A stretch of 64,000 nt of DNA from Amycolatopsis sp. A133. Its GTDB lineage: Bacteria; Actinomycetota; Actinomycetes; Mycobacteriales; Pseudonocardiaceae. Under the pieces are notes generated by a model. The model ran no database searches. It saw nothing but the letters and a program-made list of their open reading frames with translations, and was not told the DNA's origin. Location of the stretch: assembly GCF_031082405.1 (NCBI RefSeq), contig NZ_JAVHJU010000042.1, positions 1 to 64,000 of the forward strand. Direction: 5' to 3'. Shown here piece after piece: positions 44,591 through 54,100 of the stretch; the first letter of the stretch is position 1, and each line of letters opens with the position of its first letter. The translations under genes were made by a program, and so were the position numbers.

Positions 44591-44893
44591 TCAGCCCGCG
44601 AACAGTCCCTGGTTGCGGTTCTCCAGCGACTGCTGGAGGTCGTGCGCCTCGCCGACCTTGCCGCCGAACTGCGCGATGATCGCGACGATGTCCGCGGTGG
44701 CCTGGCGCAGGCGCGTCTCGGCCTGGCGGGCGGCGTCACCGGCGGAGCTGCCGGAGGCGTACCAGGTCGCGGTGATCGGCTGCAGGTTCTGGTGCAGCTG
44801 CTCCAGCTGCGAGGTGAGCGCCTTGGCCTTGGCGGCCAGGGATGCGGAGCTGTGCTGGAGCGCGGCGAAGTTGATTTCGACGACGTCGGCCAT
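44591..44893 (-). CDS. WXG100-family protein (EsxA-like)
   Basis: The 100-residue helical hairpin protein has the length, heptad pattern and position of EsxA. The turn reads TWYASGSSAG: Trp44 is followed by three residues before Gly48, where the family usually has Trp-x-Gly. The second helix runs to about residue 90. It lies 18 nt downstream of the EsxB-like gene, so the two are a pair and probably form a heterodimer for secretion through EccC. Confidence 0.85.
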   Translation of the reverse strand: MADVVEINFAALQHSSASLAAKAKALTSQLEQLHQNLQPITATWYASGSSAGDAARQAETRLRQATADIVAIIAQFGGKVGEAHDLQQSLENRNQGLFAG

Positions 44894-44911
44894 GGTGGGC
44901 GTCCTCTCGGG

Positions 44912-45256
44912 TCAGGGGTTGAGGCGGGGGAGCACGCCCGAGCCCTCGAGGGTGTTGCCGACCCCCTGGAAGCTCTGGTGGACGTCGGCGTCGCCGCGGC
45001 CGTAGTTCGCGTGGCTGGTGTGCACGAGCTGCGACATCGTGTCGAGCTCCTTCACCGCCGCGGTCATCTTCTCCTGCAGCCGCCGCTGGAGGTCCCAGAA
45101 GGCCACGGCCTGGTCACCCTTGTAGTTGCGCAGGGCCTCGGTCAGCTCGGACTCCAAGCTGGCCATCGTGGACTTGGCGTTCGTGGCGGTTTCCTCGAAA
45201 CCCTGGACGGCGCGCGTCATAGCAGCGGAATCTGCCTGGAATCCCGGACTGGACAT
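44912..45256 (-). CDS. WXG100-family protein (EsxB-like)
   Basis: The 114-residue helical hairpin is the first gene of the minus-strand ESX operon. The turn is RNYKGDQA, with Tyr45 in place of Trp. The C-terminal helix ends in NYGRGDADVHQSFQG, where an EsxB-type YxxxD motif (YGRGD) is present and would dock on the third ATPase domain of EccC. An excellent ribosome site (AAGGAGGTGG) lies just upstream of the ATG. It is paired with the EsxA-like gene. Confidence 0.87.
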   Translation of the reverse strand: MSSPGFQADSAAMTRAVQGFEETATNAKSTMASLESELTEALRNYKGDQAVAFWDLQRRLQEKMTAAVKELDTMSQLVHTSHANYGRGDADVHQSFQGVGNTLEGSGVLPRLNP

Positions 45257-45321
45257 CGACGGGCCACCTCCTTCCTGAAGCGAATTCCCCTGGCGCGGGT
45301 GGTCCGCGCGGTGTGAAAGTC

Positions 45322-45349
45322 ACGCTAGGAAAGAGGCCAGTGTGGTCAA
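45322..45349 (-). promoter_or_regulatory. Promoter of the EsxB/EsxA operon
   Basis: On the minus strand, TTGACC (45344-45349) and TAGCGT (45322-45327) are separated by 16 nt and lie about 65 nt before the esxB-like start. Both boxes fit the primary sigma consensus of actinomycetes. Confidence 0.55.
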
Positions 45350-45474
45350 ACGGCACAACTGCCGGTCGCACTGACGGCACTATTACCCACGCCGGTGGCG
45401 GTAGGGCGCACCCCACCCCGGGACGGCGGCGCGCTCCAGTGACCCCGCCCGGCCGCCACGCCAGGCTTCAAAGC

Positions 45475-46473
45475 ATGGCAGACAAGGGAAATCCGCTGGT
45501 CACGGTCCGCACGTGGCACCGTCCACTGGTGGTGCTCGCCGGGGCGATGGGGGTGCTGTGCGCGGTCTCGCTGCTCGGGCTCCTCACCGATGATCGCACG
45601 CTGGTCAACGCGCCGATCTGGCTCAAGCCGTTCAAGTTCTCGGTTTCGTTCGGGATGTACGCGCTGACGCTGGCGTGGCTGCTGACGCACGTGCGCCGCG
45701 GCCGGCGCGCCGGCTGGTGGTTCGGCACGGCCTTCGCCGCGGGGATCGGGATGGACTTCGCCCTGCTCCTGTGGCAGCTGATCGTGCGCGGCCGCACCCT
45801 GCACTTCAACCAAGCGACCCCGGCCGACGACACGATCAACAACCTGGTCGCCGGCGGGGCGTACACGGCGTGGCTGACGACCGCCGCCGTCGTCGTCCTG
45901 CTGCTGTTCCAGCGCCTGCCGGACCGCGCCCTGAACTCGGCGCTGCGCTGGGGCGGCGCCCTGGCGGTCGCCGGGATGTACGTCGCGACGATGATGTTCT
46001 CGCCGTCGCCCGCTCAGCAGGCGGTCCTGGACTCCGGCGGCAAGCTCTCGACGTTCGGCGCGCACTCCGTCGGCGTCGAGGACGGCGGCCCCGGGCTGCC
46101 GGTGGTCGGCTGGAGCACGGTCGGCGGGGACCTGCGGATCCCGCACTTCGTGGGCATCCACGGCTTGCAGGCGTTGCCGCTGGTGGCGTTCGGGCTGCTC
46201 CTGCTGGCCCGCCGGTACCCGCTGCTCGGGTCCGACGTCGTCCGCCGCCGGCTGGTCCGGACCGCGGGCGCCGGTTACGCGGGGCTCATCGCGCTGCTGA
46301 CCTGGCAGGCCGAACGCGGTCAGTCCATCGTGCACCCGGACTTCTGGACCCTCTTCGCCGCCGCCGGGCTGGCCGCCGCGGTCGCCGTCGCCGCCACGCT
46401 GTCACTGCGGTCGCTCCGGTCGCTGCCCCGGGAGCGGGTCGTTTCTGCCGAAATTCTGAGATCCGCCCGGTAG
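45475..46473 (+). CDS. Polytopic membrane protein of unknown function
   Basis: The 332-residue protein has about eight transmembrane helices and short loops; a 60-residue outside loop (about 185-230, FSPSPAQQAVLDSGGKLS onward) is the only large soluble part. It has no family I can name with confidence. It reads away from the esx operon and is followed 32 nt later by an AMP-dependent ligase, so the two probably form an operon. It could be a lipid-modifying or carrier protein serving that ligase, but this is only suggested by position. Confidence 0.65.
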   Translation: MADKGNPLVTVRTWHRPLVVLAGAMGVLCAVSLLGLLTDDRTLVNAPIWLKPFKFSVSFGMYALTLAWLLTHVRRGRRAGWWFGTAFAAGIGMDFALLLWQLIVRGRTLHFNQATPADDTINNLVAGGAYTAWLTTAAVVVLLLFQRLPDRALNSALRWGGALAVAGMYVATMMFSPSPAQQAVLDSGGKLSTFGAHSVGVEDGGPGLPVVGWSTVGGDLRIPHFVGIHGLQALPLVAFGLLLLARRYPLLGSDVVRRRLVRTAGAGYAGLIALLTWQAERGQSIVHPDFWTLFAAAGLAAAVAVAATLSLRSLRSLPRERVVSAEILRSAR

Positions 46474-46505
46474 ACCGGGACGTCCCGGGCGAAAGGTGCG
46501 TCGAA

Positions 46506-47912
46506 ATGGTCCACCCGCAGGCACTGCTGGACGAGCTGGAGCGCACGCCGGAGGTCCCCGCCTTCGAACACGGCTCGCGGGTCACCACCCGCGGCGAGCT
46601 GCGGGACCTGATCGGCCGGTGCACCGCCGGCCTGCGGGCGGCCGGGCTGGGACCGGGCGACGGCGTCGGGCTCGCCACCGCCGTCACGCCGGAGGGGTTC
46701 GCCGCGCTGATCGCGGTGCACGTGCTCGGCGCCCGCGCGGTCGCGGTGCGGCCCGGGCTGCCGGACGCCCAGCTGCGGCACATCCTCGGCGACGTCGCGG
46801 CGCTGATCGCCGACGAGCCGGGGGAATCCCCGGTGCCGGTGCTCCCGGTGGAGCGGCTGCTGTCGGCGCCGTACGCCGAGCCGGTGCCGCAGGGAAGCCT
46901 CGACGACATCGCGACGGTCGTGTTCACCAGCGGCAGCACCGGCGTCCCGAAGGGCGTGGCCTACAGCTACCGCGGGCTGACCGAAGGCCGGGTGTGGCGG
47001 CCGCCGGTGCCGGGCTCGGCCCACGAGCGGCTGGGCGCGGGCTTCGGGCGGTACCTGCTGTTCGGGACGCTGGCCAGCGCGGTGATGGTCGAGCAGCTGG
47101 GTGTGTGCCTGTTCGCGGGCGGCACGGCGGTGATCCCCGAGGAGCCGCCGGACTTCCCGGGGGTGCTGCCGCGGCTCGGGATCACGGCGGCGCTGACGAC
47201 GGTTCCGCGGCTGCACCGGATGCTGGACGTCCTGCGCGGCTCGGACGTCGACCTGAGCTCGTTGCGGAGGCTGATCGTGGCCGGGTCGCCGGTGCCGCCG
47301 CACACGCTCGCCGAGGCGGCCGAGCGGATCGGGCCGGCGATGCATCACGCGTACGGCCAGACCGAGACGGGGATGCTGACGATCTGCCGGGCCGGCGAAG
47401 GCGCCGGCTCGGTCGGAAAGGCGTGCGACACGGTGGAAATTTCGGTGCGGCACGGCGAGGTCTGGGTGCGCACGCCGTCGGCGTTCGCGGGCTACTGGCG
47501 TGATCCCGCCGCGTCCGCCGAGGTGCTGCACGACGGCTGGGTGCGCACGCAGGACCTCGGTTCCGTGGACGCCGAAGGCTACCTGCACCTGTCCGGCCGC
47601 GCCCGCGACGTGGTGATCGTGAACGCCATCATCCACTACACCGGCCCGATCGAGCGGGCGATCGCCTCGTGCCCGGACGTCGACCAGGCGTACGTCGTGG
47701 CGGTGCCCGACGAGCGAACCGGCGAGGCGGCGCACGCGTTCGTGGTTCCGGTACCGGGACGGTCGCCGGACCTCGACGAGGTGCGCAAGGCGGTGGCGGC
47801 CGAGCTGGGGGAGGCGGCGGTGCCGGCGCGGTTCAGCCTCGTCTCGTCGGTCCCGGTCGCCTCCTCGGGAAAGCCGGACAAGGCGGCGCTGCGGGCGTCT
47901 GTTGTGGACTAG
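46506..47912 (+). CDS. AMP-dependent acyl-CoA ligase/synthetase
   Basis: The 468-residue ANL-superfamily enzyme has the P-loop VVFTSGSTGVPKGVAYS, the A5 motif YGQTETGML, and A7/A8 motifs GWVRTQDLGSVDAEGYLHLSGRARDVVI. The usual catalytic Lys is in SSGKPDKAAL near the end. It is shorter than typical fatty acyl-CoA ligases (about 500-550 residues), with a reduced N-domain. It might act in olefin/beta-lactone or aryl-acid activation; the substrate is not clear. It abuts the convergent YdeI-type gene with no gap. Confidence 0.85.
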   Translation: MVHPQALLDELERTPEVPAFEHGSRVTTRGELRDLIGRCTAGLRAAGLGPGDGVGLATAVTPEGFAALIAVHVLGARAVAVRPGLPDAQLRHILGDVAALIADEPGESPVPVLPVERLLSAPYAEPVPQGSLDDIATVVFTSGSTGVPKGVAYSYRGLTEGRVWRPPVPGSAHERLGAGFGRYLLFGTLASAVMVEQLGVCLFAGGTAVIPEEPPDFPGVLPRLGITAALTTVPRLHRMLDVLRGSDVDLSSLRRLIVAGSPVPPHTLAEAAERIGPAMHHAYGQTETGMLTICRAGEGAGSVGKACDTVEISVRHGEVWVRTPSAFAGYWRDPAASAEVLHDGWVRTQDLGSVDAEGYLHLSGRARDVVIVNAIIHYTGPIERAIASCPDVDQAYVVAVPDERTGEAAHAFVVPVPGRSPDLDEVRKAVAAELGEAAVPARFSLVSSVPVASSGKPDKAALRASVVD

Positions 47913-48356
47913 CTACTTCCCGGCGCGGAGGTCGGTGATCACCTTGGCGACGCGCCGTTGCCGCGTCTCCGCGGTTTTCGCCTGGCCGATCGGCAGCACG
48001 AACCGCTGCTTCGCGCTGTAGGAAAGCGTCTCGAACCGCGCCCGGGCGGTGTCGTCGGCGGCCAGCGCTTCCGCGAGGTCGGCGGGGATCTCGAGTTCGC
48101 GGGGCGCGGTGTCGAGAGCGATCCCGACCTCGACGTCGTCGCCGGCGGCGACCCCGGCCCGCGCCCGGTTCTCCGCGCTGAGCGGGACCAGGAACTGCCC
48201 GCCGCGGCTCGCGACCGTCGTGCGGTAGGTGTGGCCGCCGAGCGTCACGGTGACCGCCGGCTTCTTGCCGGCGCCGAGCGCCTCGACGACGTCGGCGGGC
48301 ACCGGCAGGCCGGTCGCGGTCTTGCCGCCGAGCAGGACCCGGGTGCGGAACTCCAT
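47913..48356 (-). CDS. DUF1905/YdeI-type protein
   Basis: The 147-residue protein has an N-terminal small beta-barrel of the DUF1905 type (LPVPADVVEALGAGKKPAVTV and TYRTTVASRGGQFLVPL) and a C-terminal helical YdeI/OmpD-associated part (LSYSAKQRFVLPIGQAKTAETRQRRV). Members occur in many bacteria and some have been linked to peptide or bacteriocin resistance. It lies in the same orientation as the trypsin-like gene upstream. Its presence next to immunity-type genes is notable. Confidence 0.82.
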   Translation of the reverse strand: MEFRTRVLLGGKTATGLPVPADVVEALGAGKKPAVTVTLGGHTYRTTVASRGGQFLVPLSAENRARAGVAAGDDVEVGIALDTAPRELEIPADLAEALAADDTARARFETLSYSAKQRFVLPIGQAKTAETRQRRVAKVITDLRAGK

Positions 48357-48367
48357 GCCGCGAGTAT

Positions 48368-48408
48368 GCCGCGTGCCGGCTCCCCGCGCAGGGAAGCCGG
48401 CACGCGGC
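48368..48408 (-). terminator. Terminator after the trypsin-like gene
   Basis: A perfect 14-bp stem (GCCGCGTGCCGGCT and complement) lies in the 62-nt gap after the trypsin-like gene on the minus strand. It separates that gene from the YdeI-type gene. Confidence 0.7.
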
Positions 48409-48418
48409 ACACGACCGC

Positions 48419-49123
48419 TCAGACGCCGGCGGTGGTGCGGATCCAGCTGCGGCTCGAAGCGATGCTCGCGTAGTTCTGCGTGCCCTGCGGGTTCGAACCG
48501 GAGTTGCTGCCCGTGGAGCACACCCCGACCTGGGCGCCGTTGTAGAGCTGCGGGCCGCCCGAGTCGCCGTGCCACGCCGAGCCGTTGATGCCCTGGCTGG
48601 CGATCGCCGTGCCGCCGTAGGCGTCCGAGCTCAGGCCGGTCACGCGCACGTTGGCGGTCTTGAGGGTGCTCGACGGCGGGCTGCTGCCCTGCGTGCGGCC
48701 CCAGCCGTAGATCTGGTTGGTCGACCCGGTCGGCGGGTTGCCCGTGCCGAGCTTCATGTACGTCGTGGTGACCGCGGTCGTCAGGTGCAGCAGCGCGATG
48801 TCCCCGTTCGGGGACGCCTTCTGCTGGTCGACGTTCGCGTTCGTGCCCTGCTGGAGCGTCACGTTGCCGACCTTGACGTGCATGCCCGGCGAGTTCAGGC
48901 AGTGCCGGGCGGTGAGCACCCACTGCGGGGCGATGATCGTCCCCGAGCACTCGAAACCGCCGTACGTCGTCACGTTGTTCCAGTAGATCTGGGCGCCCCA
49001 CGGCGCGGAGGAGACCGTGCTCCCGCCGATGATGTCCTGCTGGGCGTCCGCAACCCCCGCTGAGACCAGACTCAGCGCCGCGGCGGCAGCTCCCACCGCG
49101 GCTACAGCCCTCGACATTCGCAT
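48419..49123 (-). CDS. Secreted trypsin-like serine protease (S1)
   Basis: The 234-residue protein has a signal peptide (residues about 5-28), then IIGGSTVSSAPW, the mature N-terminus that inserts on activation. The catalytic triad is complete: His74 in LTARHC, Asp108 in NGDIALLHL, Ser188 in GDSGGP. It resembles Streptomyces-type secreted trypsins. It is carried in the ESX locus, where the resident mycosin is dead, so it might process ESX substrates, though that is speculative. Other in-frame starts exist further upstream; the chosen ATG gives a normal signal peptide. Confidence 0.88.
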   Translation of the reverse strand: MRMSRAVAAVGAAAAALSLVSAGVADAQQDIIGGSTVSSAPWGAQIYWNNVTTYGGFECSGTIIAPQWVLTARHCLNSPGMHVKVGNVTLQQGTNANVDQQKASPNGDIALLHLTTAVTTTYMKLGTGNPPTGSTNQIYGWGRTQGSSPPSSTLKTANVRVTGLSSDAYGGTAIASQGINGSAWHGDSGGPQLYNGAQVGVCSTGSNSGSNPQGTQNYASIASSRSWIRTTAGV

Positions 49124-49318
49124 GAAAATGCCCTTCGGCCCAGGTGATCCGGATATCCGTCCCGAACGGGACGACCAGCTCAACGTAAGAGCCGTGAAGG
49201 ATTTTCGGAACCTACCGAAGTCGGTAACGTCGTCGAGGCGAAATCGCCCACCTCGGTGCCGCGGCGTCGTTGAGGTCATCGTCGACGACAGGGTTGATGT
49301 GGTGGTGGTGATCTTGCA

Positions 49319-49743
49319 ATGAGTGAGTTCGACGACGATGCAGAGAAGTCATCGGTGACCATCGGGTCGAAGACGGGTGACCGGGTAACTGGCTGTTCAG
49401 CCCGCTCGAGGTCGCGGCGGGCGGGTTCACCGCCCGGGTGCCCGCCGGCTTGCGGGCCGAGGAACTGCGCGCCTTCCGGGAGGAGCTGGCGAAGGCCCAC
49501 GACGAGTTCGGTGGCGTCGCGCGGCTGAACTCCATGGAGGACTGGCTCGACCTGATCGTCACGGTGACCGGATCCGGGGAGGTGAAAGTCGATGGCCTGA
49601 CCATTGACGGGCACGGGGCGGGGAACAAGCTGTCCTTCCGCGTCGGTGACTTCGACCAATCCGACCTGCCCGAAATCCTCGACGCCCTGTCCGCGATCGA
49701 GGCGGAATACCCCGTGGTCGGCCGACCGAGGACGGTCACGTGA
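49319..49743 (+). pseudogene. WapI-family immunity protein, frameshifted
   Basis: The reading begins MSEFDDDAEKSSVTIGSKTG at 49319, preceded by a short AT-richer leader. Near 49390 it must shift one base to continue as NWLFSPLEVAAGGFTARVP, RAEELRAFREELAKAHDEF and FDQSDLPEILDALSAIEAEY. Together these match the WapI family of immunity proteins, including the EYPVVG ending. A one-base deletion explains the break, so it is probably no longer functional unless the sequence has an error at that base. Confidence 0.6.
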
Positions 49744-49835
49744 CCGGGTGGGAACCGAACTTCGTTCGTGAGCACCCGGAGCCGTGGCCGCGGGCCGAGT
49801 GGTACAACGACGGTGCTCCTGCCCCCCTCGAATGA
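49740..49835 (+). pseudogene. Short gene fragment overlapping the WapI-like end
   Basis: An open frame of 31 codons (GTG start; VTGWEPNFVREHPEPWPRAE, then WYND) overlaps the WapI-like stop by four bases. The charged, Trp/Pro-rich sequence looks like the start of a larger protein that has been truncated. Its family is not recognised. Confidence 0.3.
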
Positions 49836-49842
49836 TGTGGAC

Positions 49843-50244
49843 ATGTCGCCGACTGATCAACTCCCCATGGCCTTCGACCGGAAGTTCCGGCCGTGGCGAT
49901 ACCAGCTGAGTCATTCGGAGCTCAGCCTCCGCAGCTTCGGTCCCGCCTCGGCCGACGATTTCATCCAGATCACCTTCTACGGAGTGCTGGGGCTGAAGCT
50001 GAAGACGGTGTACCCGCGGTTGGAGATCGCCCATGCGTACGGCGACCAGGTGCGGGAGATCCTCGAGGTGGCGGGGCTCGACGTGGAACGCGCACCGGAG
50101 ATCGTCGCGTTGGTGCTCAGGTCGAGCGGATCAGATGGGCTGGTGGGTTGTATGAGCTACACCGTCCGGTCGCACCCACGGGCCTTGTCGGACGACGCGT
50201 ACGTCACTTCAGAGCAGGAGTGGACTGTCCTCGCCCGAGGGTGA
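49843..50244 (+). CDS. Hypothetical protein, possible immunity protein
   Basis: The 133-residue soluble protein begins MSPTDQLPMAFDRKFRPWRY and has an alternating pattern with FIQITFYGVLGLKLKTVYPR in the middle. No family is recognised. It lies in a row of small genes on the same strand that look like orphan immunity genes, after the WapI-like remnant. ATG 49867 is an alternative start. Confidence 0.5.
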   Translation: MSPTDQLPMAFDRKFRPWRYQLSHSELSLRSFGPASADDFIQITFYGVLGLKLKTVYPRLEIAHAYGDQVREILEVAGLDVERAPEIVALVLRSSGSDGLVGCMSYTVRSHPRALSDDAYVTSEQEWTVLARG

Positions 50245-50334
50245 GGCGAGTGAACCGGCCGGGTCCCGTGCCCGTCGGCCGAGCATTTCGCCGGAAAGGG
50301 TTCCCCACCGACCTGCTCATGCCGGCTGCCCTAC

Positions 50335-50601
50335 GTGAATGCCGAGAGGACCTCTGTGGACATCGAAGCCCTGATGACCAGGCTCGCGCGAGCTGGTGTC
50401 ACGACGCTCGTCAAAGCCGATGACGAACGGATGGCCGAACAGGGTGAGACCTGGACCGTGCTCCTGTCCGGCGTGGGACTGGGCGATCAGGGCGGAATCC
50501 GTGCCGAGTTGGCTGACTTGGGTTCGGGTCTGACGGAGGTCCTCGAACGGCTGGCGGCACGGCCCGGGGACTGGTCCTGGCTCGGTGAATTCCGGGCCTA
50601 G
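50335..50601 (+). CDS. Small hypothetical protein, possible immunity protein
   Basis: The 88-residue acidic protein has a helix-rich start (VDIEALMTRLARAGVTTLVK) and an amphipathic second half (AELADLGSGLTEVLERLAAR), ending in WSWLGEFRA. No family is recognised. Starts at 50335 (GTG) or 50356 (GTG GAC) are both possible. It follows the preceding gene by about 90 nt in the same orientation. Confidence 0.45.
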   Translation: MNAERTSVDIEALMTRLARAGVTTLVKADDERMAEQGETWTVLLSGVGLGDQGGIRAELADLGSGLTEVLERLAARPGDWSWLGEFRA

Positions 50602-51081
50602 GCGTTCTGCGCGAGCGGGTGCGGATACCTGCTGGCACGGGGGTCGAATGAGGTGTTCTTCCTCCTCGAGGACGGTCGACCAGTTCCTGGAGATCGTGAA
50701 CAAGGGTGTGCTCTGGTGACGGATCGAGTCGTGCCGGGCACCGCCGGCGAGCTGTCCGCCGTCCTGCTCGACGGGATCGTGGTTTCTCTCGCCTCGCCCG
50801 CACACTCGCCGCGGTGCTCCGCGTCGGTGCCGACGCGGTCGATGTGAGGATGGCGGTGGGCCACCTGGCGAGAGGTGGATTTCGCAGTGGCGCTGCCGGA
50901 CTTCTCGGCGGCGCTGCTGGTCACGACCGACGGCTATGCGCAGCTCGGCGGCTCCCCGGCTTTCGTCCGGGGAGCGGTCAACGGCGGTGTCGACGATGCC
51001 CGGACCCGTTTCGGGCGCTACGCGAAGAAGGTCGGCGGTGTGCCCCTGACGATCGCGGCCCGGTACCCGCCGCTGCCGTAG
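50602..51081 (+). pseudogene. Degraded immunity-type gene remnants
   Basis: Two short open frames (about 50653-50847 and 50875-51081) encode fragments that do not join in one frame. The second reads FAVALPDFSAALLVTTDGYA, then AQLGGSPAFVRGAVNGGV, and ends IAARYPPLP. That piece looks like the C-terminal half of a small globular protein, with strand and helix patterns intact. No complete gene is present. The stretch ends 58 nt from the 3' end of eccC (convergent). Confidence 0.4.
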
Positions 51082-51138
51082 ACGGCCGAGGTGTCCGCGA
51101 GTTCTTGGGTGAGCTTCGGAGAACTGCGCGTCCTGGGC

Positions 51139-54100
51139 TTACGACTCCGCCGGTTTCGTCCACGCCACCTGGACCAGCCCAGTCCCATGCCGCCGCGACA
51201 CCAGCGTTCCCCGGCCCGGCGGTTGCTGTGACGGCTTCACGTCCGCCAGCAACGCCCCTTCGTCCTTCGTCCCCGACATGATCAACCCCGGCGAGCCCAG
51301 CTCCCGCAGCCGCTGCAGGACCGGCTCGAACAACGCCCGGCCGGCGCCTCCGGAGCCGCGGACGATGATCACGTGGAGGCCGATGTCCCGGGCCTGCGGG
51401 AGGAACTCCAGCAACGGCTGCAACGGGTTGCGTCCCACCGTTGCCACCAGCTCGTAGTCGTCCACCAGGACGAACAGCTCCGGACCGCGCCACCACGACC
51501 GGTTGCGCAGCTGCTCCGGCGTCACCGATGGGCCCGGCAGGCGGTTGCGCATCGCCTGCGCGCACTCCGCGATCAAGTCCGTGAGCTTGCCCTCGGCGCC
51601 CGCGTACCCCAGCAAGTGCGGCTCCGGGACCGCGCCGAGCAGACCGCGCCGGTAGTCCGCCACGATGATCGCTGCTTCCTCCGGGGTGTAAGCCGACGTG
51701 ATGCCCGAAGCGATGGCCCGCAGCAGCGAACTCTTGCCCGACTCCACATCGCCGAAGGCCACGAAGTGCGGGTCCGCCGCGAAGTCCAGGTACACCGGGC
51801 GCAACGTCGATTCCGCGATGCCCAACGTGACTTGCCGCGAGGGAGCAGCAGGCAGCGTGTCCAGCGGTACCTCCGGCGGCAGGAGGCGGACCTGCGGGGC
51901 GCGCGGGCCCTTCCACGCCTCCGAAATGCGGCGCACCAGGTCGACGCCGCCCGTTCCCACCGTTTCCGGGCGCTGGTCGCTGTCGATGCGGGGGAGCGCC
52001 GCCAGGAAGTGGAGTTTCTCCGCCGTGATGCCGCGGCCCGGGCGGTCGGCCGGGACGTTGGCCGCCACCTTGCGGTCGATCGACGAGTCCATCGGGTCGC
52101 CCAGGCGGAGCTCGAAACGCGTGCCGATCGCGTCGCGCAGCTGGGCGCGGACGCCGATCCACTGGTTGAGGGAGACGATCACGTGGATGCCGAAACCGAG
52201 GCCGCGCGCCGCCAGGCCGGTGATCTGCTCCTCCAGCTGCTCGTACTCCTGGCGGATGGTCGTCCAGTTGTCCACCAGGAGGAACACGTCGCCGAATTCG
52301 CGGTCGTCCGTGCTTTCGGTGAACTCCGCGCGGCGGGCGCGGAACGCCGCCATCGACTCGATCCCCTGCGCGGCGAAGAACTCCTCGCGCTGCTCCAGCA
52401 ACGTCGTCAGCTCGGCGACGACCCGGCGGCAGCGCTGCGCGTCACGCCGGGTCGCATACCCCGACACGTGCGGCAGCCCGGCGATCGGTGCCAGCGCGCC
52501 ACCGCCCATGTCCAGCACGAACAGCTGGACCTCGGCCGGCGTGTGGGTCAGCGCCAGCATGCCCGCGATGTCCTTCATGAGCGTCGACTTCCCGCTCTGC
52601 GGCGCGCCGACGATCAGCGCGTGCCCGGCCGCGCCGGAGAAGTCGGCCCACAGCAGGTCGCGGCGCTGCTCGAACGGCTTGTCCACCAGCGCCACCGGGA
52701 TCGTGAGCTTCCCGTTGCCACCCCAGCCGAGCGGGCACAGGCCGCGGGCCGCGTCCTCGCCGAGCGGCGGCAGCAGCTGGTCCAGGGTCGGCGGTTCGGT
52801 CAGCGGCGGCAGCCAGATCTGGTGCGCGGCCGGCCCGCGGCCCTCCAGGCGCGCCAGCATCGCCCCGATGATCGTCTCGCCGGTACCCTCCTCCGACGAC
52901 GCCGGCGAGACCTCCGTCGTCACCGGGATTTCCACCGGGGCCAGGGAAAACGGCAGTACGCCCAGTTCCTGGCCGTCCTCGCGCACGACGGTGCTCCGCG
53001 GCGGAAGCTCTCCGGAGACGTAGGCGGCCTTGAGCCGGATCAGGGTCTCGGTGTCGGACTTCAGGTACGCCGAGCCCGGCACCGGCGGCAGGTGGTAGGC
53101 GTCGGCGACCCCCAGCACCGCGCGGCTTTCCGCCGCGGAGAACGTCCGCAGCCCGATCCGGTACGACAGGTGCGAGTCGAGGCCGCGCAGCCGGCCCTCT
53201 TCCAGCCGCTGCGAGGCCAGCAGCAAATGAATACCCAGCGAGCGCCCGAGCCTGCCGATCGCGACGAACAGGTCGATGAACTCCGGGCGGGAGGACAGCA
53301 GCTCGCTGAACTCGTCGATGATCACCAGCAGCGACGGCAGCGGGTCCAGCGGCGCGCCGTCCGCGCGGGCCTTCTCGTAGTCCCGCACCGACGCGTAGTT
53401 CCCGGCCGCGTGCAGCAGTTCCTGCCGCCGCAGCAGTTCGCCGTTGAGCGCGTCGGCCATGCGGTCGACCAGCGCGAGGTCGTCGGAGAGGTTGGTGATG
53501 ACGGCGCACGTGTGCGGCAGCCCGGTCATCCCGGCGAAGGTCGCGCCGCCCTTGAAGTCGATGAGCGCCAGGTTGAGCGTCTCCGAGCTGTGCATCACGG
53601 CCAGCGCCGTCACCAGCGTCCGCAGCAGTTCGCTCTTACCGGACCCGGTCGCACCGATGACGAGGCCGTGCGGGCCCATCCCGCCTTCGGCCGACTCCTT
53701 GAGGTCCAGCTCGACCGGACGGCCTTCGGGGTTGACGCCCAGCGGGATCCGCAGCCGGTCGCGCGCCGCCCGCGGGGCCCAGGTGACGGCGGTGTCGGTG
53801 TCGCGCGGGTCGCCGATGCCGAGCAGCCCGGCCAGCCCGAACGTCGTGGACATCGGTTTCTCGCCGACGACCGCGGCCGGCGTGTGCAGCGGCGTCAGCA
53901 TCCTGGCCAGCGCCTCCGCGGCGCCGCGGTCGAGGACGTCCGGGCGGCCGAGGAAGCCGAGCCGCTGCTCGCCGCCTTCGCCGACGACCATGCCGAGTGA
54001 CCCCGGTGCGGTGTGCAGGCTCAGCAGCTTCTCGGTCGAGGACGCCCGCGGGTGCTCCTGCCCCACCTCGAGCACCGTGACGCCGAGCCTGCCGTCCTCG

